Origin: a bacterium
GTDB lineage: Bacteria > Electryoneota > AABM5-125-24 > Hatepunaeales > Hatepunaeaceae
Assembly: GCA_021734165.1 (NCBI GenBank)
Contig: JAIPJL010000012.1
Span: forward strand, 1-43,732
Direction: 5' to 3'
DNA: 43,732 nucleotides
Below are positions 27,640-36,439 of the stretch, in pieces. Positions within the stretch are counted from its first letter, which is position 1. Every line of letters starts with the position of its first letter. Below the pieces are notes generated by a model that was given only the letters and a program-made list of their open reading frames with translations, did not search any database and was not told the origin of the DNA. The position numbers and the translations under genes were made by a program.

Positions 27640-28962
27640 TTAAAATGACGACCTGAGTTCGACGAATACCGAAGAAAGATGATCATCGATAGTCCCGAAT
27701 AAAGTCCCATCAGGTCCCGAATAGGAATCAAGTCCGACAGTGATTTTAAGCGCATCATCTATGTCATAGGATAGCTTCGGTCTGATGAATAACTCTTCAG
27801 TAGTGAAATTATACATACCCAGCGCTTCAACTTGCAGTGTTTCATAAAGCAGTTTCCATGCTGGTCGGAATGTAACCGAATGCGTCATTTCCTCCGTTTG
27901 CGAAGCGAGCATCCGGTTCATCATGACTAATTGCTGCAATAACTCTGAACCTGGTGGCGGTATTGTCGGAAGTTCCTTGTAGTCGATAACGTACTTACCT
28001 GAATATTGAAGTATAACCGAGAATCCGGAGGCAGTTTCGGTGTCGATACCCATGACGTATTGCAGTTCTGGATTGATGACGTGTGCGTATTTCTCATAAT
28101 CATCGTAAGGAGTTTTATACGCAATCTCACCTCTTAAGCCAAGGCTTGAAAAACCAGCCGTCGAGAAATCACCGCCAATGACGTGCATTCTGTAAGCTTT
28201 GGAGAACATGACCGGATTTACGATCGGATTACAGTCTAATCCCGGTTGAATATTAAATCCGTTGAAATAACTTAGCGAAAATTCAGACGATGGCAGATTT
28301 ACGTCAGCTTTGAAGGCAACTCCACTGTTTTCAAGGTTTTCATTGGGGTAATCCGGTTCAGGAGCCGGTAAAGCACTGTTCATTATACCAAAATTGACAG
28401 GCAGTTCGGAAGATTTGTAGAACGGAATGAAGATCGCTTCTAATCGGACAGGATGTATATTGTAATATGACCTGACGAGGAAATTGCTTATCCTTCTATC
28501 ATCTTCATTAGGTGACCTCGTTAACATATTCAAGGGTGTGATATTATTCGTAGGATTAACGCCGTCTGCACGCCCCCAGGCTACTATTTGCTCACCGATA
28601 CGAATATCATATCTGCCGAGGTAGAGATTCAGATATGCTTCTCGCAACGTGAATTCTTCAATTTCTTCGCTGAATTCTTTGCCCTTCCTGAATCTTGCTT
28701 CAAAGTAACTGTCACCTTTGAAGTGACGCACCCGCATCTGCAGCGCCGCTTCACCATAGGCGCTTTTAGTTTCAGGCGTATCCTCATCCGGCACAAATCC
28801 ACCGTAATAAACGCCGCGGATAAAACCGTTCAATTGATATGTCTGCTTGGCATTGTTGTCATTTTCATCCGAACCCTCGGCAGCCTCCTCGAACAATCCC
28901 TGCGCCAAAAGGACTGACTGGAAAAATAGTAGAAAAAAGATTAAAAGCTTCATTGGTTTCAT
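27640..28962 (-). CDS. DUF1302-like outer-membrane beta-barrel protein
   Basis: The 440-residue protein has a signal peptide (ending LLAQG) and a body of amphipathic strands ending in SSVFVELRSSF, a terminal Phe as expected for outer-membrane barrels. The blocks LREAYLNLYLGRYDIRIGEQIVAWGRADGVNPTNNI match the DUF1302 type often encoded with MMPL exporters and LolA-like proteins. It is the first gene after the TetR-controlled promoter and most likely forms the outer-membrane part of that transport pathway. Confidence 0.82.
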   Translation of the reverse strand: MKPMKLLIFFLLFFQSVLLAQGLFEEAAEGSDENDNNAKQTYQLNGFIRGVYYGGFVPDEDTPETKSAYGEAALQMRVRHFKGDSYFEARFRKGKEFSEEIEEFTLREAYLNLYLGRYDIRIGEQIVAWGRADGVNPTNNITPLNMLTRSPNEDDRRISNFLVRSYYNIHPVRLEAIFIPFYKSSELPVNFGIMNSALPAPEPDYPNENLENSGVAFKADVNLPSSEFSLSYFNGFNIQPGLDCNPIVNPVMFSKAYRMHVIGGDFSTAGFSSLGLRGEIAYKTPYDDYEKYAHVINPELQYVMGIDTETASGFSVILQYSGKYVIDYKELPTIPPPGSELLQQLVMMNRMLASQTEEMTHSVTFRPAWKLLYETLQVEALGMYNFTTEELFIRPKLSYDIDDALKITVGLDSYSGPDGTLFGTIDDHLSSVFVELRSSF

Positions 28963-28981
28963 GGTAAAATTCCAATTTGTT

Positions 28982-29024
28982 CAAACGTTTGTTTTAATAT
29001 AAAAATCAAACAAACGTTTGTCAA
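28982..29024 (-). promoter_or_regulatory. Sigma70 promoter with twin TetR operators
   Basis: On the minus strand TTGACA (29019-29024) and TATATT (28996-29001) are 17 bp apart, a near-ideal promoter. Two identical palindromes CAAACGTTTG lie at 29011-29020 (overlapping the -35) and 28982-28991 (at the expected start site). They are 29 bp centre to centre and each continues into an A/T arm that mirrors the other. The downstream genes include tetR. The rest of 28963-29262 shows only a weak hairpin (TGTCATGTT/AACATGGCA) and short TCCAT repeats. Confidence 0.85.
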
Positions 29025-29262
29025 GTTTTATTTAAAATTTAATTAGTTAACAACAAATATTGAGTTCCTGTCATGTTTCAAGCAAAGCGTAACATGGCAG
29101 GATTGGAATAATTCTTATCCATCCTGTCCATCTTGTCCATATAGTCCATATAAAAACAAAATAATACCAAATAAAATCCTTCAATTATATGGTATTACCC
29201 AAAAGAATTTTATAATTTGAAATAAGTTCGATCTTCAATTTGATCGATAACAGGAGACCAAC

Positions 29263-31119
29263 ATAAAAGCTTCAAATAAAAATACCCTTCTTCTACTTAC
29301 GGCATTCATCATCACCGCCGTTCTGCTTGTTATTTCAGATCTTATTGCCGACACTAACAAACTGAATAATACGGTTAGAATTGGTATATTGGCTAAACGC
29401 GGTGCAGAGAGATGCCTTGAAAAATGGAATCCCACGGCTGAATATCTCTCACGCGAGGTTCCGGGCTACAACTTTGTGATCGTACCGCTGGGTTATAGCG
29501 ACATTTATCCCGCTGTAGAGCGCAGAGAAATCGACTTTATCCTGACCAATTCCTCTTACTACATCGGTTTGGAGATGCAGTACGGCGCCAGCCGGATTGC
29601 CACACTGAAAAACCTGGCTCTCGGTGAAGTGAACACTGTCTTCGGTGGAGTGATCTTCACGCGAGTTGACCGCAGAGACATCGCCTCTATTAAAGACTTC
29701 AATGGCAAGAGCTTCATGACCGTGCATCAGAACGCCCTCGGCGCCTGGCACTCGGTATGACTGGAGCTTGAAGAGAAGGGATTTCATCCGTTTACCGATT
29801 TTGCCTCTGTACAATTCGCAGGCAGCACTCACGACTCGGTGGTCTATGCGGTCAGGGAGGGTATTGTCGATATAGGCGCCGTTCGTACAGGAACTCTGGA
29901 GCGGATGGCGCAGGAGCATAAGTTTGATCTCGGTGAATTCCGGGTGTTTCAATTAAGCGGGGATGATCATCCCGAACAGCGCTATCTCATCTCAACGCGG
30001 CTCTACCCCGAATGGCCCATGGCTAAGCTTAAAGGCACTTCGCGGGAGCTTGCCGAGAAGGTCACTTCAGCTCTTTTGAAAATGTCTCCCGACGATTCAG
30101 CCGCTATTGCCGCAAGATGTGCGGGCTGGACGATACCGCTCAATTATCAATCAGTGCATCAACTGCTTAAAACGCTCCGCACCGGTCCCTACGAGGATTT
30201 CGGCAAAGTGACCTTCGGGGAAGTGCTGAGGCAGTACTGGTACTGGCTGATCGCAGCGGTAGTATTCGTTATCGCTGTCGTCTTCTTTGCGATTTATGTT
30301 TCGAGGTTAAACCGCAGACTGGAACGGGCGATTGTAACCATTCGGGAGACCGGACGAAAACGCAACGAAGCCGTCAGGCTGACCGAAGAAACCGCCAAGC
30401 TGGCGTCTATCGGCGTCATGTCAGCCGGCATCACTCACGAGATCAACCAGCCTTTGAACGCCATCCGGCTCAGCGCTGACGGTATTCTATTATGGAACGA
30501 GCAGAATCCGGGCAGCGTACCGGAATTCCTGCTGAACCTGATCAGGGAGATCTCCGACGGCTCGAAGAGGATTTCTGACATCGTCGAGCACATGCGCAAT
30601 TTCTGGGTCACTCGCGACACCGGAACATTAGTCAGGATCGAACTGAACGAGATCATACAGGGCGCGCTGGAGCTGATCACCCGTCAGATCAAGAATCATC
30701 AGATCGAGCTGAGCCTGAACCTGTCGAACAAACCGCTGCCGTCGCTTGGCGACTCGGTCAAATTGCAGCAGATCATCAACAACCTCGTGGTCAACGCCAT
30801 TTATGCGCTTGACGAGGTTGAACGGGCTGAGAAGCGGATCAGCGTCACCACGCGGCAGGACGAAAGCTTTGTCATACTCGAAGTCAGCGACAACGGACCG
30901 GGGCTGCCGACCGAATCGCAGGATCAGCTCTTCGACCCGTTTTACTCAACCCGCAATCCCGGCAAGGGCATGGGACTCGGACTGGCAATTGTCAAGATGT
31001 TCGTCGATCGCCTCAACGGCAAGATCGAAGCGCGTAACAACAATAACGAAGGCTCGACGTTTACGGTGTATTTTCCGGTTGTGGTGAAAAATGATGATAA
31101 TGAGCGAAAAAGCTATTGA
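29263..31119 (+). pseudogene. TtrS-like sensor histidine kinase, inactivated (no ATG start; in-frame TGA)
   Basis: One frame of 619 codons encodes a signal/TM segment, a PhnD-like periplasmic binding domain (VRIGILAKRGAERCLEKWNPTAEYL ... YPAVERREIDFILTN), a TM helix, a HisKA domain with phospho-acceptor His at 30436 (GITHEINQP) and a HATPase domain (NNLVVNAIYAL, DNGPGLP, GMGLGLAIV). Two faults break it. The codon placed 6 bp after a perfect AGGAG (29252-29256) is ATA, and codon 166 (29758-29760) is TGA where homologous domains usually have Trp (SV-W-LEL). Both are single G-to-A changes. The PhnD-kinase architecture is that of TtrS-type sensors of tetrathionate or thiosulfate. By eye it is GC-rich, like the response regulator at 34777, its probable partner. 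Confidence 0.85.
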
Positions 31120-31226
31120 CTTTTTTGATTTATATGATATAAATTAAGCGTGTATTAATGATAGTTAAAAGAATCAGAAACAGAACCTAAACAGACATGT
31201 TAAGTAACCAGAAAGAAAGATAAATA

Positions 31227-32093
31227 ATGAAAGAAAGATCAAAATTCAGAGAATACAAAGATGAAGGAGCTGATTGGATTACACTAGCAAATGGGGAATA
31301 TTATCCAGACATTCTAATTGATGCATGTAATTTATACAGACCCGTTTTAGAGCTGTTTAGTCAACTGTTAAAATCATCAGAAAGCTCAATTAGACTCTTT
31401 ATGCAAATAAATGAATTAACTCAACCATGGATGAGAGTACAACTTTCAAGGGTATTTAAAAAGTATGTAAGTCCAAATACACCAGTTGAAATGCTAAAAA
31501 AGAAAACTAAAGCACAATGGATTTGTGGCGAATTTGGGAAGGAATTTCGTCAGATAACTAAAGTTCAAAAAGCATTTATGGGTAGACCTATGCCAGATGA
31601 AGCTCTATGCGCTGTTATGTGGGAGTATAAAGATCGAGGTAAAAAAGGTTATAATTTAACTGAACGAATGTTTGAGCTTCTAAGGAGTAAATTTCCTGAT
31701 TATAATATATCAGGTCCTGAAAGAGCAGGTCGTGATATTCTAATGGGTGAGGTATTTGAAGACTATACAAAACCTGATAGACCGGCAGATTTTGTAATTA
31801 AAGATGGGAATGATGTTTTAGCGATTGGATTTGCTAGGTACGATTCAGATAGAGGAGGCGCACAAGAAGATGATAGAACAGGCGGTTACTCATTTGCAAC
31901 AAGAGAGATATTGGAGTATACATCCAAAAGGAAATTAAAAACCAAAGTAATCTTTGTAAACGATGGACCAGGACTGTTGTTAGGTTCTATGTGGGATGAT
32001 TACAGTTATTTAGAGGATAGTTCTGATAATGTAATGGTAGTTACTCTGAGAATGATAACCGACCGCATTACAATTGAATGGTTAAATAAATAA
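31227..32093 (+). CDS. Putative type II restriction endonuclease
   Basis: The 288-residue soluble protein is AT-rich, unlike its neighbours. The C-terminal third has FELLRSKF (Glu150), RPADFVIKDGNDVLAIGFARYDSDRGG (Asp188) and EDDRTGG. The Asp plus strand pattern fits a PD-(D/E)XK core, but the usual ExK is not obvious (GFARY occupies that strand). The stop codon overlaps the start of a DNA methyltransferase by 1 bp, the normal arrangement for a restriction-modification pair. Endonuclease function is inferred mainly from this context. Confidence 0.6.
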   Translation: MKERSKFREYKDEGADWITLANGEYYPDILIDACNLYRPVLELFSQLLKSSESSIRLFMQINELTQPWMRVQLSRVFKKYVSPNTPVEMLKKKTKAQWICGEFGKEFRQITKVQKAFMGRPMPDEALCAVMWEYKDRGKKGYNLTERMFELLRSKFPDYNISGPERAGRDILMGEVFEDYTKPDRPADFVIKDGNDVLAIGFARYDSDRGGAQEDDRTGGYSFATREILEYTSKRKLKTKVIFVNDGPGLLLGSMWDDYSYLEDSSDNVMVVTLRMITDRITIEWLNK

Positions 32094-33481
32094 TGGCTAC
32101 TGGAATTAGTAAAAATAAATGGGAAGGTGATTCGAAAATAATTTCAAATGAATCTTACGATGGCGATTATTCATTTGAAATAACATACCCCGGAAAACTT
32201 TCTGAGCAAGAAATTTTAATTTGTAGAAACAAATTTGAGTATGAATCAATCTTGAATAGTGAATCAAAAAATAAAATATTTTTTGGAGACAACCTAGATG
32301 TTCTTAGATTTTTAGTTTTTAAGGCAGGCTTCAAGGAGAAAGTTAAGCTTATATACATAGACCCACCTTATGGTACAAATAGTATTTTCCAATCGCGAAA
32401 TCAAAAAAGCTCATATAAAGACGATTTAATTGGTAGTCATTATTTAGAGTTTTTAAGACGGCGGCTATTTCTCATGCGTGAAATGCTTTCTAACGATGGC
32501 TCTATATATGTGCACTTAGATGGGAATATGGTATTTCAAGTTAAGATGCTGATGGACGAAGTTTTTAACTCTAAAAATTATCGGGGATTTATAACAAGAA
32601 AGAAATGTAGTAATAAAAATTTTACTCGGAAGACATACGGAAATATTTCTGATTACATATTATTCTATTCAAAAACAGATAATTTCACATGGCAACGTGC
32701 AACAGCAGTTTGGACAGATGAAAAAGTGAAAAAAGAATACCCCTTTATAGATGAGTCCACAGGTAAACGATATAAAAAGGTTCCAATTCATGCTCCTGGT
32801 GTACGTAATGGCGAAACCGGAAAGGAGTGGAAAGGAATTACGCCACCACCTGGAAAACATTGGCAATACACACCTGATAAATTAACAGAATTAGATAAAA
32901 GTGGGTGTATCTACTGGTCAGCTAACGGTAATCCAAGACGTAAAGTATATTTTGATAGAGATAAAGGTGTTCCTGTTCAGGATATTTGGATGGATGTTCA
33001 AGATTCTCTTAACCAAAACATTAAAATTACTGGATACCCAACAGAAAAGAATCCATGCTTGCTAGAAAGAATTATCACAGCTTCTTCAAATGCAGGCGAC
33101 ATCGTATTGGATTGTTTTGCTGGTTCTGGCTCAACCTTAGATGTCGCTGACCAACTTGACAGGAGTTTCATTGGGATTGATAATAGTTCTGAAGCTGTTT
33201 ACAGTATTTTAAAAAGATTCGTTAAGGGTATGCACGAGATGGGAGACTATGTTAATAAGATAAGAATAGAACCATTGCAACACTTTCAGAGATCGATATT
33301 TGATGACAATAATAAATATATAACTCTTACGAATTCTAAAGTAAATTTTGAATTCCTTTCGGATTCAAGATATTCTAGGATTGCAATTGATATTCTTGCT
33401 GATTTAGATATTTTTGATCAATCTTCGGTTAAAGCAACAGTATCACAACAACCATATCCTCAGCCCATCCTTCCTGTTTGA
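32093..33481 (+). CDS. Site-specific DNA methyltransferase, beta class
   Basis: A 462-residue N6-adenine or N4-cytosine methyltransferase. Motif IV DPPYGTN (90-96) precedes motif I (VLDCFAGSGST, about 336-346), with a long target-recognition region between; this order defines the beta class. HYLEFLRRRLFLMREMLSNDGSIYVHLD is the typical motif V-VI region. It is translationally coupled to the putative endonuclease. The last ~15 residues (QQPYPQPILPV) run into palindromic repeat DNA and may not be the original terminus. Low GC suggests horizontal acquisition. Confidence 0.9.
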   Translation: MATGISKNKWEGDSKIISNESYDGDYSFEITYPGKLSEQEILICRNKFEYESILNSESKNKIFFGDNLDVLRFLVFKAGFKEKVKLIYIDPPYGTNSIFQSRNQKSSYKDDLIGSHYLEFLRRRLFLMREMLSNDGSIYVHLDGNMVFQVKMLMDEVFNSKNYRGFITRKKCSNKNFTRKTYGNISDYILFYSKTDNFTWQRATAVWTDEKVKKEYPFIDESTGKRYKKVPIHAPGVRNGETGKEWKGITPPPGKHWQYTPDKLTELDKSGCIYWSANGNPRRKVYFDRDKGVPVQDIWMDVQDSLNQNIKITGYPTEKNPCLLERIITASSNAGDIVLDCFAGSGSTLDVADQLDRSFIGIDNSSEAVYSILKRFVKGMHEMGDYVNKIRIEPLQHFQRSIFDDNNKYITLTNSKVNFEFLSDSRYSRIAIDILADLDIFDQSSVKATVSQQPYPQPILPV

Positions 33482-33656
33482 CTTCACCCCATCATTGATT
33501 ATATTTCATTTTCGGTGGATTTCGAATCAAATCCGGAATTACCTTAAGTCAGAAAGAACACACAGGCTGTTATCCCTTTGTAGAAAGGGATCCAGTCAAG
33601 TTTGATTTGCGAGGGAGTTAATGTTACGAGTAAGTTCTGTACAAAGGATGTTTGTC

Positions 33657-33860
33657 TGGTTTCCTGCCTTCGAGTTTGTCCGATAATAGCAAACTTGGTT
33701 GTTCCGTCAGGTCTTGCTGCGACGAAGTCGCAGTGTGACCTGACGGTAAGTGCTGAAATATCAAATGTATATAAACTGGCAGGTCACACGCCTTACTGCG
33801 CAAGACCTGCCAGAACGACCATAAAATTCATTATCGGACAGACTCCTTCGCAGGAATGAC
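33657..33860. mobile_element. MITE-like element with imperfect terminal inverted repeats
   Basis: Left end 33657-33687 (TTCCTGCCTTCGAG ... GTCCGATAAT) mirrors right end 33830-33860 (ATTATCGGAC ... TCCTTCGCAGGAATGAC). Inside are a two-stage hairpin (CCGTCAGGTC/GACCTGACGG enclosing CTGCGAC/GTCGCAG, 33704-33746) and CTGGCAGGTC/GACCTGCCAG (33776-33813). No transposase frame is present. It lies between the methyltransferase and the response regulator. Confidence 0.65.
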
Positions 33861-33901
33861 ATCAGCAAGGAGCAGAAAAGACAATAGCGCCACATTTAGT
33901 G

Positions 33902-33976
33902 CTGTCACATGTCCTCATGTGACAGTTATATGCTGTAATAACAATCGTTTAATGTGTCAAAGGAGACCTTTGACAC
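33902..33976. repeat. Two perfect 10-bp-stem hairpins
   Basis: CTGTCACATG-TCCT-CATGTGACAG (33902-33925) and GTGTCAAAGG-AGA-CCTTTGACAC (33954-33976). The second is the same fold as 448-470 on the opposite strand, with a compensatory stem change. They stand alone in non-coding DNA with no T tract. Confidence 0.75.
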
Positions 33977-34034
33977 CACTCAAACAGCAGAAATGACGAT
34001 AGCGCCTTAACTAAGCAGTATTACGCGTGTTAGA

Positions 34035-34119
34035 CATTCCTGAAGGGAATGCACATGAATAGCCGTGGGCGCAACCCACGGAAATGGTGATGTAAAAAAA
34101 ACCGACCCTGAAGGGGTCG
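34035..34119. repeat. REP-like hairpin cluster with GAATAGCC tag
   Basis: CATTCC/GGAATG (34035-34051), TGAATAGCC then CCGTGGG/CCCACGG (34056-34081), and CGACCC/GGGTCG (34103-34119). The tag-plus-hairpin unit matches the cluster at 24543-24704. The remainder of the 33482-34776 gap beyond the named repeats contains no convincing gene. Confidence 0.7.
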
Positions 34120-34325
34120 AACAATATAAACGAGGTGGAGATGTGCCGCTGTCAGCCCTCCTGCATGGAGCTTTTACAGAGAACTGATTTTAATCTACAA
34201 ACTTGTAAGTTTGCCAACTTTCAGTTATATCCGCTTAATCTGCTGTGAATCATACTCATAATTCGTAGTTTTTACTATCCCTGTTCTGTCCTCTACTGTG
34301 TATAAAACTTGACTTTTATTGAAAT

Positions 34326-34426
34326 ATGTTGTATATTGTCACATAGTTACGAGGAGAACTTTCAGCAAAAGTACGTTCTATCCGGAGTAACGAAGCTTGC
34401 TTCGTTGGCAGACGAGATCCTCCGGA
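34326..34426. repeat. Composite palindromic repeat, copy 3 (inverted relative to copy 2)
   Basis: ATGTTGTATATTGTCACAT (34326-34344), GAACTTTC (34356-34363) and CCGGAGTAACGAAGCTTGCTTCGTT closing with CTCCGGA (34382-34426) are the reverse complement of the modules of 23156-23250 in mirrored order. The second inner hairpin is altered here. Confidence 0.8.
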
Positions 34427-34547
34427 AACGGACAAGGAGAGAGTGACTTTTAATAATATGTTAGATTCTCCGCTGCACTCAGAATGATAAATGCGATGAT
34501 CATAGTATTTGAATTCTATATAACCACTTATCTAATAATTTCTGTAT

Positions 34548-34688
34548 TCTTTGTGTTCTCTGTGTGCTTTGTGTTTAAGTTTTTCTTCACGTTCCGTCAC
34601 ATTTCCGTCACACCCTCTAACCCTTACCCGGTATGGCTTTCCGACGATTCTGTGACGATGTGACGATAATTTTGCCTATGCGTGCCCG
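34548..34688. repeat. Dispersed repeat with TCCGTCAC iterations, copy 3
   Basis: The TTTGTGTGCTTTGTGTTTAA-like stretch (34548-34577) and the core CCTCTAACCCTTACCCGGTA ... GTGACGATAATTTT ... GTGCCCG (34611-34688) match the reverse complement of 23296-23511. Unlike copy 2, this unit lies on the other side of the hairpin module. The two units therefore move or duplicate separately. Confidence 0.8.
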
Positions 34689-34776
34689 TAATAATCGGTA
34701 ATAGTTATATTGCGACACATTGTGACGTATATTATCTATGATTCTACGAAAATCAAACTAAGCTGAAAGCCATGCC

Positions 34777-36207
34777 ATGCGCATACTGCATGTAGATGAC
34801 GACGAACAAAGCCGCAGGGTTGTTACGCAGGTGATCGAGGGACTGCTTGGTCACCAGGTAACAGCCTGCGAGAACGCCCGGCAGGCGCTGGATCTGCACT
34901 CGAAGTGTCCCTTCCCGATTGTGATCACCGATATCCGCATGCCCGGCATGAGCGGGATGGATCTGCTGCATGAGATCAAAAACTCTCCCACCGGTTCCGC
35001 GACTGAAGTTGTCCTGATCACCGGTTTCGCCGATCTTGATAGCGCAGTCACCGCCCTGCGCGAAGGCGCCGCCGATTACCTGCGCAAACCGCTTCAAGCC
35101 GCTGAACTGCTTGACGTCCTCAACCGCCTTATCACCGCCAAATCCGTCGAAGAAAGCGGCGCTCCGCTGACTTCGGCTAAGAAAAGCTCCGGCGGGAAGG
35201 AATCCAAACCTCACAAGGAACTGAAAGACTCAGTCATTTCCTTTCCCGACGGCTCCAGACTTGGATTGTTTTCGTCAGTCATGCGCGCCCAGGCAGGTAT
35301 TGCGCTGCGTTTCCACGAGGATCGCTCCGTGCCAGTGCTCATCGAAGGCGAGACCGGAACCGGCAAGGAGATGTTTGCAAGGCTCATCCATTATGGCAGC
35401 GAAGACTCCAAACTACCCTTTGTAACGGTGAATTGCGCAGCAATCACACCGACGCTGTTCGAGAGCGAGTTATTCGGTTACGTCGGAGGAGCATTCACCG
35501 GAGCTAAATCATCCGGCGCGCCCGGCAAGCTCGAAGTCGCTAATAAAGGCACTATCTTCTTCGATGAAGTGGGGGAGATACCGTTATCCATGCAGCCCAA
35601 GCTACTCAGAGCGTTACAGGAGCATGCTATCTACCGGGTTGGCAGTACAAAGAAGATCCCGCTCGATTTCCGTGTCATCACCGCTACCAATCGCGATCTT
35701 GAGACCATGATCAAGGAAGGCTCGTTCAGGCAGGATCTGTATTACCGTATCAACGTCGGACATATCGACGTAGCTCCCCTGCGCAAACAACAGACTTCCA
35801 TACTCCCTCTGGCGCAGATGTTTCTTCAATACTATGCAAAGCAGAAAGACCGCTGTTTTCACACGATTCACCACGATGCAGTCGGTGTGCTGGAATCGTA
35901 CTACTGGAACGGCAATACACGTGAGTTGGAAAACGTGATTAAAAACGCAGTCTTGCTTTACGACAATCCGGAGTTGTTACCAGAGCATCTCAGCATCCTT
36001 CAGCGGCAGGATTCCAAAACCGGTGACTCACTCAAGTCTTTGAAGTACCCCATCCCCTTACAGCTTCCCGATAAAGGTTTCAGTCTTGATGAACTGAACC
36101 AGGCTATCGTTCAGAAGGCGCTTGAAATGCACGACGGAAACCAGACCAAAGCCGCAGAGTACCTCGGCATGTCACGCTATGCTTTGAGATCGCGGATTAA
36201 GAAGTAG
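34777..36207 (+). CDS. Sigma54-dependent NtrC-family response regulator
   Basis: The 476 residues have three domains. The receiver (1-120) has phospho-acceptor Asp52, Thr82 and Lys104. The AAA+ domain (about 165-395) has Walker A GETGTGKE (191-198), the sigma54-contact GAFTGA loop (238-243) and Walker B TIFFDEVGEI. A Fis-type HTH (NQTKAAEYLGMSRYALRSRI) ends the protein. All key residues are intact. It was probably paired with the GC-rich kinase at 29263-31119, which is now broken and 3.6 kb upstream. It lies just upstream of a candidate sigma54 promoter at 36440, so it may activate the sulfur/anion operon. Its ribosome site is weak. Confidence 0.95.
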   Translation: MRILHVDDDEQSRRVVTQVIEGLLGHQVTACENARQALDLHSKCPFPIVITDIRMPGMSGMDLLHEIKNSPTGSATEVVLITGFADLDSAVTALREGAADYLRKPLQAAELLDVLNRLITAKSVEESGAPLTSAKKSSGGKESKPHKELKDSVISFPDGSRLGLFSSVMRAQAGIALRFHEDRSVPVLIEGETGTGKEMFARLIHYGSEDSKLPFVTVNCAAITPTLFESELFGYVGGAFTGAKSSGAPGKLEVANKGTIFFDEVGEIPLSMQPKLLRALQEHAIYRVGSTKKIPLDFRVITATNRDLETMIKEGSFRQDLYYRINVGHIDVAPLRKQQTSILPLAQMFLQYYAKQKDRCFHTIHHDAVGVLESYYWNGNTRELENVIKNAVLLYDNPELLPEHLSILQRQDSKTGDSLKSLKYPIPLQLPDKGFSLDELNQAIVQKALEMHDGNQTKAAEYLGMSRYALRSRIKK

Positions 36208-36215
36208 ATTGCCTC

Positions 36216-36278
36216 GTAGCCCGATTTGCCCTCAAGTCGGGATTTTTCATTCCCCGGATTTGGGGAAATCCGGGCTAC
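36216..36278. repeat. BIME-like double palindrome, possible terminator or insulator
   Basis: GTAGCCCG (36216-36223) and CGGGCTAC (36271-36278) bound two inner hairpins, the second perfect (CCGGATTT-GGGG-AAATCCGG, 36254-36273), with ATTTTTCAT between them. It starts 8 bp after the response-regulator stop codon. It could end that transcript. Confidence 0.7.
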
Positions 36279-36439
36279 AGAATAACGTCCCCCTTTGTGC
36301 GAAACCGCCCTATTGTTGCATCAGACACGTGTGAAATCCTTCCCAACGACTAATCAACACACATTTCCTCTTTACCAACACTAACTCTAACACGTTGTTA
36401 ATATTAGTTATAAAAAAACTTCATCAGGCATGTTCAACA

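Noticed and set aside
29758-29760. Reassignment of TGA to tryptophan or selenocysteine
   Set aside because: The same gene ends at TGA (31117-31119), prfA also stops at TGA, and no Sec-type context or conserved Cys is evident; a nonsense mutation is simpler.
33414-33859. Open frames of 63-85 codons between the methyltransferase and the response regulator
   Set aside because: They run through inverted repeats and hairpins, have no ribosome site, and their composition follows the palindromes.
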